DNA from: Ideonella paludis
Lineage (GTDB): Bacteria > Pseudomonadota > Gammaproteobacteria > Burkholderiales > Burkholderiaceae_C
Reading direction: 5' to 3'
Length of the DNA: 64,000 bases
NCBI RefSeq assembly: GCF_018069865.1
Contig: NZ_JAGQDG010000008.1
Location: 186,001-250,000 of the forward strand
Shown: positions 8,864 through 17,358 of the stretch, piece after piece
Numbering within the stretch: the first letter of the stretch is position 1
Layout of the letters: every line of letters starts with the position of its first letter
The notes under the pieces: model-generated
What the model was told of the DNA's origin: nothing
Databases searched by the model: none
What the model saw: only the letters and a program-made list of their open reading frames with translations
Program-made: the position numbers and the translations under genes

Positions 8864-9248
8864 GGAAATCTCCGAATCCAGTGACGGCTTCGTGCGTCAG
8901 GGTGTTGACCAACAGACGTGGGCTGATGGGCTTTTCCAAGAAGTGCACCCGGTGCAGTGCGCCCACCCAATGGCGCTCTTCGCGTTCGGTCATGGAGGTC
9001 ATCACATAAATCGGGTAGTCGCGGTGCGGCCACTCGGCTTCAATGGCTTTGACCAGCTCGCGGCCATTGAGGCGGGGCATTTGGATGTCGGTGATCAAGG
9101 CGGTGGGCGGCTCGCTGGTCTTGCGCAGCCACTCCAAGGCGACCTGGCCGTCGGGTGCCCAGGTCACTTGCCAGCCCGCCTTCTCCAGCGTGAGCTTGAG
9201 AACCCTGGCGATCGGGGGCTCATCGTCCACGATGAGTATGTGCTTCAT
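8856..9248 (-). CDS. Single-domain response regulator (CheY-like receiver)
   Basis: A 130-residue receiver domain without an output domain. The acidic pair is in ILIVDDEPP, the phospho-acceptor Asp is in ALITDIQMPRLNG, the switch Thr is in YVMTS, and the conserved Lys is in HFLEKPIS. It overlaps the histidine kinase gene by four bases and the HD-GYP gene by eight. The likely partner kinase is the adjacent sensor, and the likely target is the HD-GYP enzyme or the STAS-bearing ATPase; both targets are inference. Confidence 0.9.
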   Translation of the reverse strand: MKHILIVDDEPPIARVLKLTLEKAGWQVTWAPDGQVALEWLRKTSEPPTALITDIQMPRLNGRELVKAIEAEWPHRDYPIYVMTSMTEREERHWVGALHRVHFLEKPISPRLLVNTLTHEAVTGFGDFHG

Positions 9249-11086
9249 GCGTTCGCTCCTTCTTGGTAGAGCGCGGGTATCTTGCGCAGGCGGAGGATGA
9301 ACTCCGTGCCGACGCCAGCCTGGCTTTGCACCTTGATGGTGCCGTGATGCAGCTCCACAATTTGGCGGGCCAGATACAGACCCAGGCCATGGCCGCTGCG
9401 GCTGCTGTCGCCGACGATGCGGTAGTGCTTGTCAAAGATGTGCGGCAGATGCTCGGCCGACATGCCAATGCCGGTGTCGCGGACGCGAATCTCCAGCGTG
9501 TCGTCATCCACTTCGACCGCGCTGAGCACCACCTCGCCGCCAGGCCGGTTGTATTTGATGGCGTTGGACAAGAGGTTGTTCAGGGCGATCCGCAGCAGGT
9601 CTTTGTCCAGTGACGCCTGCCCCAGGTTCAGGGGGGCGTCGATGGTGAAGCCCAGGCCTTGGCCGAGCGCGCTTTGGCGTTGGGCCTCAAAGGAGCTGTG
9701 CAGCAGGTCATGCACATTCACCCGGGCCGTGCTGAGGCTGATGGCGCCGGTCTCCAGCTTGGAGATGTTGAGCAGGTTGTTGATCAGGCTGCTCATGCGG
9801 TCGACTTCCGCGGCAATCACGTTCACCGCTTCAACGCGCAAGGCCTCATCGTCGCCGCCAGAGTCCAGCAGCAGCTCGCTATAGGCTTTGAGGCTGTTGA
9901 GCGGGGTCTTCAGCTCGTGCGAGACATTGGCCACAAACTCGGCACCGGCCGCCACGGCCATGCGCTGGCGGGTGGTGTCGCGCACGGTGATCAAGGTGCC
10001 ATAGACCTGGCTGGCATCGTTGGGCGCCACCAAGGGCGTGCCGGCCAGCTCCAGGCTGCGGGCGGTGTCACCCGTGACCTCTACCTCCACCTTGGCGGGC
10101 CGGATCTGCGGGCGGCTGTGGCTCAGGCGCTGGCTTTGGATAAAGGCCAGCACCTCGGGCTGTTCACACCATTCGTGCGGGGCGTGGCCATAGATGCTGC
10201 TGGGTTTGACGCCCAGCAGCGGCTCGATCTTGGCATTGGCCAGCGCAGGCAAGCCTTCGCCATCGAGCACGATGACGCCATCCGGAAAGAGGTGAATCAC
10301 CGCCTCGGCGCGGTTCTTTTTGTAGGCCAGCAAGCGGTGCATGGCCAGGGTCTCCAGGCTTTTGCCCTCCAAGCCCTTGAAGTGCTGCTCGCAGACTTGC
10401 AGGCTGTGCTGAAAGTGCTGGGCAAAGGCTTGAGCGCCTTGCCAGCCCGTGGGCACAGGCAGGCCTTTGAGGTCCAGCCTTGCGGCCCAAGCCTGCAAGG
10501 CGGTTTGCATCTGCACCAGGGGCTTGGCCTCTTTGCGGGTCCAGAGCAAGACCACGCCCATCAGCAGCGCAATGGGCAGAGTGAGCGCCAGACGGGTGCC
10601 CGAGGTCAAGGCCGTCCAGCGCAGGGTGGGCGGTGCGTAGCCCAAACGGACAAAGCCTGCCAGTGCCTCTTGGCGCAGCACCGGGGCTTGGAACTCCAGC
10701 CATTCGCTGTGGTGAGACTCGTCATGCCTCTGCTGGCTGGAGAACCATTGCGCCGGCTCGATGGCCAGTGCCGAGGGCGGCGGCTTGACGCCAGGGCGCG
10801 TGGCGCTGGCCTGGGTCTGTCCGTCCGGGCTGACCCACAGCACATAGGCGAGGTCGCCCTCGGCTTGGGCGCTGAGCAGGCTGTCCAAAAAGGCGCTTCG
10901 GCCTTGGGTGCCGTTGAGTTTGTCAGGTGTCAGGGCGGCCAGGCAGCGCGACAGCAGCAGGCCCTCAGAGCGTTGAGCCTGGGCGCGCTCCTGCAGCTCA
11001 GCCTGGGCCGAGCCCACGCCGACGGCGGCCATGGCGCACAGCGTCGCCACCACCACCCACAAGCCCGCACGATCGAGTTTCATCAT
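9245..11086 (-). CDS. Membrane sensor histidine kinase with PAS domain
   Basis: A sensor kinase of about 613 residues. Two membrane segments (LWVVVATLCAMAAVGVGSA near the N-terminus and LALTLPIALLMGVVLLW around residue 165) flank a periplasmic domain of about 130 residues. A PAS-like region follows (VIHLFPDGVIVLDGEGL), then the HisKA H-box FVANVSHELKTPLNSL and a HATPase_c domain with N-box LLSNAIKYNR, DTGIGM and GHGLGLYLAR. I place the start at ATG 11084-11086, immediately followed by a second ATG at 11081-11083; AAAGGA sits just upstream and either may be used. It heads the signalling block of the pilus locus. Confidence 0.88.
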   Translation of the reverse strand: MMKLDRAGLWVVVATLCAMAAVGVGSAQAELQERAQAQRSEGLLLSRCLAALTPDKLNGTQGRSAFLDSLLSAQAEGDLAYVLWVSPDGQTQASATRPGVKPPPSALAIEPAQWFSSQQRHDESHHSEWLEFQAPVLRQEALAGFVRLGYAPPTLRWTALTSGTRLALTLPIALLMGVVLLWTRKEAKPLVQMQTALQAWAARLDLKGLPVPTGWQGAQAFAQHFQHSLQVCEQHFKGLEGKSLETLAMHRLLAYKKNRAEAVIHLFPDGVIVLDGEGLPALANAKIEPLLGVKPSSIYGHAPHEWCEQPEVLAFIQSQRLSHSRPQIRPAKVEVEVTGDTARSLELAGTPLVAPNDASQVYGTLITVRDTTRQRMAVAAGAEFVANVSHELKTPLNSLKAYSELLLDSGGDDEALRVEAVNVIAAEVDRMSSLINNLLNISKLETGAISLSTARVNVHDLLHSSFEAQRQSALGQGLGFTIDAPLNLGQASLDKDLLRIALNNLLSNAIKYNRPGGEVVLSAVEVDDDTLEIRVRDTGIGMSAEHLPHIFDKHYRIVGDSSRSGHGLGLYLARQIVELHHGTIKVQSQAGVGTEFILRLRKIPALYQEGANA

Positions 11087-11263
11087 TCCTTTGCCCAGTC
11101 TTGACCCGGCTGGCGCCCCAAAATGCGCCAGCCCCTGTGTCGTCTTCGGCCCGCCGGCGCCAAGCTTGAAGCGCACAGGGGTCGAAGCCCTTCTAGGCTA
11201 GAGGGAAATGCAGCGATGCGGTGGGGGGTTAAGCGGGGCGAAGCGGCCTTTGTTCAGCGCATG

Positions 11264-11287
11264 AAAAACGGCGCCCGCAGGCGCCGT
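11264..11287 (-). terminator. Rho-independent terminator after purH
   Basis: On the minus strand an 8-bp GC-rich stem (ACGGCGCC pairing with GGCGCCGT at 11268-11275 and 11280-11287, four-base loop) is followed by five T residues, corresponding to the A-run at 11264-11268. It lies about 35 bases past the purH stop and separates purH from the pilus signalling genes. Confidence 0.8.
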
Positions 11288-11320
11288 GAGGTGTGCATGC
11301 CCGCGTGGGGCTGCGGGTAT

Positions 11321-12901
11321 TCAGTGGCGGAAGTGCCGCACGCCCGTGAAGACCATGGCAATGCCGCGCTCGTCGGCGGCGGCGATCACCTCGTCGTCGC
11401 GCATGGAGCCACCGGGCTGGATGACGCAGGAGGCCCCGGCGTCGACGACCACATCCAGGCCGTCGCGGAAGGGGAAGAAGGCGTCGCTGGCCACCGCCGA
11501 GTTCACCAGGGTCAGGCCAGCGTTCTCAGCCTTGATGGAGGCGATGCGGGCGGAGTCGATGCGGCTCATCTGGCCTGCGCCCACGCCCAAGGTCATGCCC
11601 CCGGCGCAGAAGACGATGGCATTGCTCTTGACGTACTGGCCCACGGTCCAGGCAAACATCAGGTCTTGCAACTGCTGCGCCGTGGGTTGCAGCTTGGTGA
11701 CGACCTTCAGGTCGGAGGCCTTCAAGAAGTGGTTGTCGGCGGTTTGCACCAGGATGCCTGAGCCCACGCGCTTCACATCCTGCGCATTGCGGCCTTGGTC
11801 CCAGGGGCGGGTGCCGCCGGGGGGCAGGGCGATTTCCATCAGGCGCACATTGGCCTTGGGCGCGAAGATGGCGCGGGCTTCGTCGGTGAAGGCCGGGGCC
11901 ATCAGCACCTCGACGAACTGTTTGGCCACCAGCTGGGCGGCCGCCGCATCGACCGGGCGGTTGAAGGCGATGATGCCGCCAAAGGCGCTGGTCGGGTCGG
12001 TCTTGAAGGCCTTGCTGTAGGCCTCGGCGGCGTCCACGCCCACAGCCACGCCGCAGGGGTTGGCGTGCTTGATGATGACGCAGGCCGGGGCCTCAAAGCT
12101 CTTGACGCATTCCCAGGCGGCGTCGGCGTCGGCAATGTTGTTGTAGGACAGCTCTTTGCCCTGCAATTGCTTGCCGGTGACCAGCGAGCCGGGGGCGGGG
12201 AAGAGGTCGCGGTAGAGCGCGGCCGTTTGGTGGCTGTTCTCGCCGTAGCGCAGGTCTTGCACCTTCACAAAAGTGCTGTTCATCTGGGCCGGGTACTCGG
12301 CCAGCGCGCCATCGTCTTGGCGGGCCGACAAGTAGTTGCTGATGGCCGCGTCGTACTGGGCGATGCGGTTGAAGGCGGCCACGCTGCAGGCAAAGCGGGT
12401 CTTCTCGCTGGTGCGGCCCTGGGCCTTCAACTCAGCCAGCACGCCCGCGTATTGGCCGGCGTCGGTCAGCACGGTGACGTCTTTCCAGTTCTTGGCTGCC
12501 GAGCGCACCATGGCCGGGCCGCCGATGTCGATGTTCTCGATGGCGTCTTCCAGGGTGCAGCCGGGCTTGGCGACGGTGGCTTCGAAGGGATAGAGGTTGA
12601 CCGCCAGGATGTCGATGGTGGCAATGCCGTGCTGGGCAATCGCGGCCATGTGCTCGGGCAGGTCGCGGCGGGCCAGCAGGCCACCGTGGATGGTGGGGTG
12701 CAGGGTCTTGACGCGGCCGTCCAGCATCTCGGGGAAGCCGGTGTGCTCGGCCACCTCGGTGACGGGCAGGCCGGCGTCAGCCAGCAGCTTGGCAGTGCCG
12801 CCAGTGGACAGCAGGCGCACGTTCAGGGCGTGGAGTTCGCGGGCAAATTCAAGGATGCCGGTCTTGTCAGAGACCGAGATCAGGGCGGTGAGTTGAGCCA
12901 T
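11321..12901 (-). CDS. purH: Bifunctional AICAR transformylase / IMP cyclohydrolase
   Basis: A 526-residue enzyme performing the last two steps of de novo purine synthesis in the cytoplasm. The N-terminal MGS-like cyclohydrolase domain begins [19 protein letters not shown] and includes [11 protein letters not shown] and [18 protein letters not shown]. The C-terminal transformylase domain contains [13 protein letters not shown] and the [11 protein letters not shown] motif carrying catalytic Lys and His. Length matches the family. It follows fis on the same strand by 32 bases, and a hairpin terminator lies after it. Confidence 0.97.
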   Translation of the reverse strand: MAQLTALISVSDKTGILEFARELHALNVRLLSTGGTAKLLADAGLPVTEVAEHTGFPEMLDGRVKTLHPTIHGGLLARRDLPEHMAAIAQHGIATIDILAVNLYPFEATVAKPGCTLEDAIENIDIGGPAMVRSAAKNWKDVTVLTDAGQYAGVLAELKAQGRTSEKTRFACSVAAFNRIAQYDAAISNYLSARQDDGALAEYPAQMNSTFVKVQDLRYGENSHQTAALYRDLFPAPGSLVTGKQLQGKELSYNNIADADAAWECVKSFEAPACVIIKHANPCGVAVGVDAAEAYSKAFKTDPTSAFGGIIAFNRPVDAAAAQLVAKQFVEVLMAPAFTDEARAIFAPKANVRLMEIALPPGGTRPWDQGRNAQDVKRVGSGILVQTADNHFLKASDLKVVTKLQPTAQQLQDLMFAWTVGQYVKSNAIVFCAGGMTLGVGAGQMSRIDSARIASIKAENAGLTLVNSAVASDAFFPFRDGLDVVVDAGASCVIQPGGSMRDDEVIAAADERGIAMVFTGVRHFRH

Positions 12902-12933
12902 GGAGAGGGCCTAGAGTTGGATTGAAAAACGGA

Positions 12934-13170
12934 TTACTTGATGAGCTTGTGGTCCAGCAGCTTGCGGCGCAGGGTGTTGCGGTTGATGCCCAGCCATTCG
13001 GCAGCCTTGCTTTGGTTGCCTTCGGCTTGCCGCATCACCACTTCGAGCAGGGGCTTTTCCACGGTCAGGATCACCATGTCGTGCAGCGAGTGCGGCTCGG
13101 CGCCGTGCAGGTCGGCGAAATACTGGTCCAGCGTCTCGCGGACGCACTCTTCAATGCTTTTCTTGCTCAT
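12934..13170 (-). CDS. fis: Fis family DNA-binding regulator
   Basis: A 78-residue protein. The N-terminal half resembles the Fis dimerisation region and the C-terminal helix-turn-helix is GNQSKAAEWLGINRNTLRRKLLDHKL, which is the conserved Fis/NtrC-type HTH_8. I chose ATG at 13168-13170; a TTG seven codons upstream is possible. dusB lies immediately upstream on the same strand, the dusB-fis order known from enterobacteria, and purH immediately downstream. Its role is nucleoid organisation and regulation of transcription. Confidence 0.93.
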   Translation of the reverse strand: MSKKSIEECVRETLDQYFADLHGAEPHSLHDMVILTVEKPLLEVVMRQAEGNQSKAAEWLGINRNTLRRKLLDHKLIK

Positions 13171-13208
13171 GGTGTCTGTCAGGGGCGGCAAGCCGGGCGT
13201 TTGGGCGC

Positions 13209-14246
13209 TCAGGCTTGCAGTTCAAGTTCGTCGTGAGGGGCGGCCTGCGCCACCGGCAGCCGCAGGTGTTGCTGGGCCAGCTGTGCAAAGTAGTCGCTGA
13301 CGGCCTGCCACTGGCTTTGGCTGTCGTCCAAAAGATTCATGGTTTGCCGAAAGGCTTCGCCACCGGGCAGGCCTTTGACCGCCCAGCCAATGTGTTTGCG
13401 AGCGCTGCGCACGCCGGCGTCCTCGCCGTAGAGGCTGTAGTGGTCGAGCAAATGCTCGGTCAGCCAGTGATGCACATCGCGTGTCAAAGGTGCTGGGCGC
13501 AGGCTGCCGTGGGCCAAATAGTGGGCAATGTCGCCAAAGATCCAGGGCTGGCCTTGGGCGGCACGGCCAATCATCACCGCGTCGGCGCCCGTGGCCTGCA
13601 AGACTTGCGCGGCCTTCTCGGGCGAATCGATGTCGCCATTGGCGACCACCGGGATGCGCAGCGCCGCTTTGACGGCCGCGATGGTGTCGTACTCGGCCTG
13701 GCCTTTGTAGCCTTGCTCGCGGGTGCGGCCATGCACGGTGACCATGGCCACCCCGGCGCTCTCCGCCGCGCGGGCAATGCGCAGGGCATTGCGCTCGCTG
13801 GCGCACCAGCCGGTGCGCATCTTGAGCGTGACGGGCACCTGGTGTGGCGCGCAGGCCGCCACCACGGCTTCCACAATGGCCAGCGCCCCCGCCTCATCGC
13901 GCATCAGGGCCGAACCCGCCCATTTGTTGCACACCTTTTTGGCGGGGCAACCCATATTGATGTCGATGATCTGCGCGCCGCGGTCGATATTGTAGGCCGC
14001 CGCTTCGGCCATCATGGCGGCGTCGGTGCCGGCAATCTGCACGGCAATGGGGCCGGGCTCCCCTTCGTGGTTGGCGCGTCGCGAGGTTTTCAGCGAATTC
14101 CAGAGGTCTTTGCGCGAGGTGACCATCTCGCTGACGGCATAACCGGCGCCCAAACGCTTGCAAAGTTGCCGAAACGGGCGGTCTGTCACCCCGGCCATCG
14201 GGGCGACGAACAGCCGATTCGGCAGTGCGTAGGAGCCGATGTGCAT
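13209..14246 (-). CDS. dusB: tRNA-dihydrouridine synthase B
   Basis: A 345-residue flavoenzyme that reduces uridines in the tRNA D-loop. Conserved features are NRLFVAPMAGVTDRPFR (FMN site), the catalytic Cys in INMGCPAKKVCNKWAGSALM, KMRTGW, VTVHGRTREQGY and VVANGDIDSP followed by DAVMIGRAAQG. I start at ATG 14244-14246 (MHIGSYALPNR), which fits the family; upstream codons in the same frame have no ribosome binding site. It is followed by fis with 38 bases between them. Confidence 0.95.
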   Translation of the reverse strand: MHIGSYALPNRLFVAPMAGVTDRPFRQLCKRLGAGYAVSEMVTSRKDLWNSLKTSRRANHEGEPGPIAVQIAGTDAAMMAEAAAYNIDRGAQIIDINMGCPAKKVCNKWAGSALMRDEAGALAIVEAVVAACAPHQVPVTLKMRTGWCASERNALRIARAAESAGVAMVTVHGRTREQGYKGQAEYDTIAAVKAALRIPVVANGDIDSPEKAAQVLQATGADAVMIGRAAQGQPWIFGDIAHYLAHGSLRPAPLTRDVHHWLTEHLLDHYSLYGEDAGVRSARKHIGWAVKGLPGGEAFRQTMNLLDDSQSQWQAVSDYFAQLAQQHLRLPVAQAAPHDELELQA

Positions 14247-14339
14247 GGTAGCGAGGCAGAAGAGTTGCTGAAAAAGGAGGCAGAAGTATAGCCGGCCCAC
14301 TGCCGCAAGCTCTGATGCCCGGGGGCCACAATCGAGGCC

Positions 14340-14840
14340 ATGGAAGTATGGTTGACGCCTCTGCTGGAGACCCTGGCACTGCCCTCGGTGGGATTGCCTG
14401 CGGTGTTTGTGATCTCGCTGCTGTCTGCGACGCTGTTGCCGCTGGGCTCAGAGCCTGCGGTCATGGCCTTGGTCTCGCTGGACCCCAGCCTGTTTTGGCC
14501 CACCATCGCCGTGGCCACGCTGGGCAACACGCTGGGCGGCATCATCAGCTGGTGGATGGGGCGCGGGGCCGAAGAGCTTTACGAGCGCACCTATGAGAAA
14601 GTGCGCCATCGCTCGCCGAGTGAGCTGCGCGCACTTGCTTGGCTCAAGCGCTTTGGCCCGAAAGCCTGTTTGCTGAGTTGGCTGCCCGTGGTGGGTGACC
14701 CGCTGTGTGCGTTGGCCGGCTGGCTTCGCCTGGATTTTTGGCCTTGCGTGCTCTATATGGCGATTGGCAAGTTCATTCGATTCACCGTCTACACCGCCGT
14801 GCTCTTGTGGTGGTTTCCCGGCTTGTTGACCGTGGCCTGA
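14340..14840 (+). CDS. YqaA-family (SNARE-associated/DedA-like) membrane protein
   Basis: A 166-residue polytopic inner-membrane protein with about four hydrophobic segments. The motif ATLLPLGSEPAVMAL near the N-terminus, ATLGNTLGGIISWWMGR and LLSWLPVVGDPLCALAGWLR are characteristic of the YqaA branch of the DedA/VTT superfamily. It is transcribed divergently from dusB. The function of this branch is poorly defined; lipid scramblase-like roles are proposed for the wider superfamily. Confidence 0.85.
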   Translation: MEVWLTPLLETLALPSVGLPAVFVISLLSATLLPLGSEPAVMALVSLDPSLFWPTIAVATLGNTLGGIISWWMGRGAEELYERTYEKVRHRSPSELRALAWLKRFGPKACLLSWLPVVGDPLCALAGWLRLDFWPCVLYMAIGKFIRFTVYTAVLLWWFPGLLTVA

Positions 14841-14930
14841 TAGCGCCCTGCTAACGACACAAGTACATGCCATAGGCTGCGATATCCCGCTATAGTCGCG
14901 CCCACTTGTCCGCTCACCAAGAAGTCGTCG

Positions 14931-16424
14931 ATGTCCGTCCACACCCCCGCCTATGACGCGCTAACGCGCACCTACCGTCAGATCCATCACTTCTCCCACC
15001 TTCAAAGCATCGTCTCTTGGGACACGGCCGTGAACATGCCGCCCCAAGGCAATGACGCCCGTGCGGCGGCCATGAGCGAGATGGCCACCTTGCTGCACCG
15101 GCTGCGCACTGATCCCGCCTTGGCGCAGCACCTCGCGCAGGCCCAGGCCGAAGCGTTGGACGACGCCCAGCGTGCCAACTTGCGCGAGATCCGTCGCGAC
15201 TGGACCATGAGCAACAGCCTGCCCGAGCGCTTGGTCGAGCAGCGCTCGCTGGCCACGGCGCGGTGTGAGCATGCGTGGCGCAGCCAGCGCCCCGCCAACG
15301 ATTGGGCAGGGTTTGCGCCCAACCTCAAGGCCGTGCTGGCCGTGGCCCGCGAAGAGGCGCAATTGCTGTCTGAGCGCAGCGGCTTGGCGCCCTATGACGC
15401 GCTGATGGATCTGTATGAGCCGGGCATGCGGGCCAGCACGGTGGAGGCCGTGTTTGGCGATGTGCGTCAGTGGTTGCCTGGCTTGATCCAACAGGTGATG
15501 GCCCGGCAGGCCCAGGAGAAGGTGATTCAAGCGCAAGGGCCCTATCCCATTGCGGCACAAAAAAGCTTGTGTCAGCAGGTGATGCGCCTGCTGCAGTTCA
15601 ACTTTGAGGCGGGTCGCCTGGATGTCTCCACCCACCCCTTCTCGGGTGGGGTGCCGGAAGACGTGCGCATGACCACGCGCTTCAAGGAGGATGATTTTCT
15701 GCAAAGCCTGATGGCCACCATCCACGAAACGGGGCATGGCCGCTATGAGCAGAACCTGCCGCGTGAGCTGTTGGGCCAGCCGGTGTCCTGGGCCCGCTCC
15801 ATGGCTTTGCACGAGAGCCAGAGCTTGTCCTTTGAAATGCAGTTGGGCAGCCATCCGGGCTTTGCGGGCTTGTTGGCACCCTTGGTGGCTCAAGCCTTTG
15901 GCGAGCAGCCGGCGTTTGAGGCGGGCAACCTGCACCGCTTGATGACGCGGGTCAAGCCGGGCTTGATTCGGGTGGATGCCGACGAAGTCACCTACCCGGC
16001 GCATGTGATCTTGCGCTTTGAGATTGAGCGAGCCTTGATCAGCGGCGAGGCCGAGGTGGAGGACATCCCCGCCATGTGGGATGCCTTGATGCTGGAGTTG
16101 CTGGGCCTGGACACCCGCGGTGACTTCCGCAACGGCCCCATGCAAGATGTGCACTGGCCAGAGGGCATGTTTGGCTACTTCCCTTGCTATTCCCTGGGGG
16201 CCATGTATGCGGCGCAGTGGTTTGCCGCCATTCGCCAGGCCCACCCCGACCTGGACGCTCGTATTGCGGCTGGCGATTTGACCGTGGTGTTCGACTGGTT
16301 GCGTCAGAACATCTGGCTGCAGGGCAGCCGCTGGACTACCGATGAGCTGGCCGTGCGCGCCAGCGGTGAGACGCTGAACCCGGCCCACTTCCGTCGTCAT
16401 TTGGTGACGCGCTACCTGGGCTGA
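14931..16424 (+). CDS. M32 family metallocarboxypeptidase
   Basis: A 497-residue cytoplasmic zinc carboxypeptidase. The HExxH motif is in MATIHETGHGRYEQNL and the third zinc ligand Glu is expected in SMALHESQSLSFE. Other family signatures are SIVSWDTAVNMPP near the N-terminus, DVRMTTRF, and GYFPCYSLGAMYAAQ near the C-terminus. Length agrees with Taq/Pfu carboxypeptidase relatives. It removes C-terminal residues from peptides. A TATAGT-like -10 element lies about 38 bases upstream of the start, but no clear -35 box pairs with it. Confidence 0.95.
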   Translation: MSVHTPAYDALTRTYRQIHHFSHLQSIVSWDTAVNMPPQGNDARAAAMSEMATLLHRLRTDPALAQHLAQAQAEALDDAQRANLREIRRDWTMSNSLPERLVEQRSLATARCEHAWRSQRPANDWAGFAPNLKAVLAVAREEAQLLSERSGLAPYDALMDLYEPGMRASTVEAVFGDVRQWLPGLIQQVMARQAQEKVIQAQGPYPIAAQKSLCQQVMRLLQFNFEAGRLDVSTHPFSGGVPEDVRMTTRFKEDDFLQSLMATIHETGHGRYEQNLPRELLGQPVSWARSMALHESQSLSFEMQLGSHPGFAGLLAPLVAQAFGEQPAFEAGNLHRLMTRVKPGLIRVDADEVTYPAHVILRFEIERALISGEAEVEDIPAMWDALMLELLGLDTRGDFRNGPMQDVHWPEGMFGYFPCYSLGAMYAAQWFAAIRQAHPDLDARIAAGDLTVVFDWLRQNIWLQGSRWTTDELAVRASGETLNPAHFRRHLVTRYLG

Positions 16425-16456
16425 GCATGGGCTGATTGCCGCCAGCCGCCCAGCAA

Positions 16457-16482
16457 AAAGGCCACCGCATGCGGTGGCCTTT
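16457..16482. terminator. Bidirectional rho-independent terminator
   Basis: A perfect 26-base palindrome (GGCCACCGC arm) flanked by AAAAA on the left and TTTGTGTT on the right. It lies between the convergent carboxypeptidase and phasin genes and can end transcription from both sides. Confidence 0.85.
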
Positions 16483-16506
16483 GTGTTGGGGGGCTGTGCC
16501 TCAGCG

Positions 16507-17157
16507 TCAGGCGGCAGCAGCAGGGGTAGCGCTTGCAGCCTTCTTGGCCGGGGCACGTTTAGCCGCAGGCTTGGCAGCCGCTTTGGCGGCAGGCTTCACG
16601 GCCTTCTTGGCGGGGGCGGCAGCCTTCACGGGTTTGGCGGCGGGCTTGGCAGCAGGCTTGGCCGCTGCGGCCTTCTTGGCAGCCGGCTTCTTGGGGGCGT
16701 CGACCTTGCCACCCAGCTTGGCCACGGCCGCGCTCAGGGCGTCGACCTTGGCATGCAGCTCATCCAGGTCTTGGCGGGTGGGCACACCCAACTTGGACAT
16801 GGCCTTGGCGGTGCGGCTCTCGAAGATGCCTTCCAGCCTGTCCCAAGAGGCACCGGCCTTGTTCGTGACTTCACCGGCCATCGCGCTCATCTTGCCGGTG
16901 ACTTCGCCCAGGCGGTCTTCGGCCACGCTTTGGGTCTTGCGCTGCAGGTTCACACCCTCTTTGACCAGGGCTTCAAAGACCTTGCCGCCTTCTTCCTGGG
17001 CCTTGGCAAAGGCGCCCATGCCGGCCAGCCAGATCTGCTGGGCCGAAGCCTTGACGGCGCCGGCCAAGCGGCTGTCCAGCCCGTCCAACACGCCATCCAG
17101 CATGCCTGCGGGAGCGGCGGCCTTTTGCTCGGCCATTTTCTTCAGCTTCTTGACCAT
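16507..17157 (-). CDS. PhaF/PhaI-type phasin with histone H1-like tail
   Basis: A 216-residue protein with two parts. Residues 1-140 form an amphipathic helical phasin domain (AVKASAQQIWLAGMGAFAKAQEEG, GKVFEALVKEGVNLQRKT, and a coiled-coil-like DLDELHAKVDALSAAVAKL), as in poly(hydroxyalkanoate) granule-associated proteins. Residues 145-216 are repeats of Ala, Lys and Pro (AAKPAAKP type) like histone H1, a segment that binds nucleoid DNA in PhaF. The ATG at 17155-17157 follows AGGAAAG at good spacing. It implies that the organism makes PHA granules and tethers them to DNA. A hairpin terminator lies just downstream. Confidence 0.88.
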   Translation of the reverse strand: MVKKLKKMAEQKAAAPAGMLDGVLDGLDSRLAGAVKASAQQIWLAGMGAFAKAQEEGGKVFEALVKEGVNLQRKTQSVAEDRLGEVTGKMSAMAGEVTNKAGASWDRLEGIFESRTAKAMSKLGVPTRQDLDELHAKVDALSAAVAKLGGKVDAPKKPAAKKAAAAKPAAKPAAKPVKAAAPAKKAVKPAAKAAAKPAAKRAPAKKAASATPAAAA

Positions 17158-17358
17158 GATGACTTTCCTCTCAAGTGGTGATCTGGTGGAGATGCCTGAT
17201 GGCAACTCGGATGAATGCAGTGTAGGAGCGGGCGCCTGGGGACTACATCCTAATTCCCTAGAGTGAGCCATCTATCTGGGGTAAGCGCGCACAAAAAGCC
17301 ACGGGGCGCAGGCTGACAATCTGCTGCATCCACTGATTCATTGGGTTTGGAGACTGGC

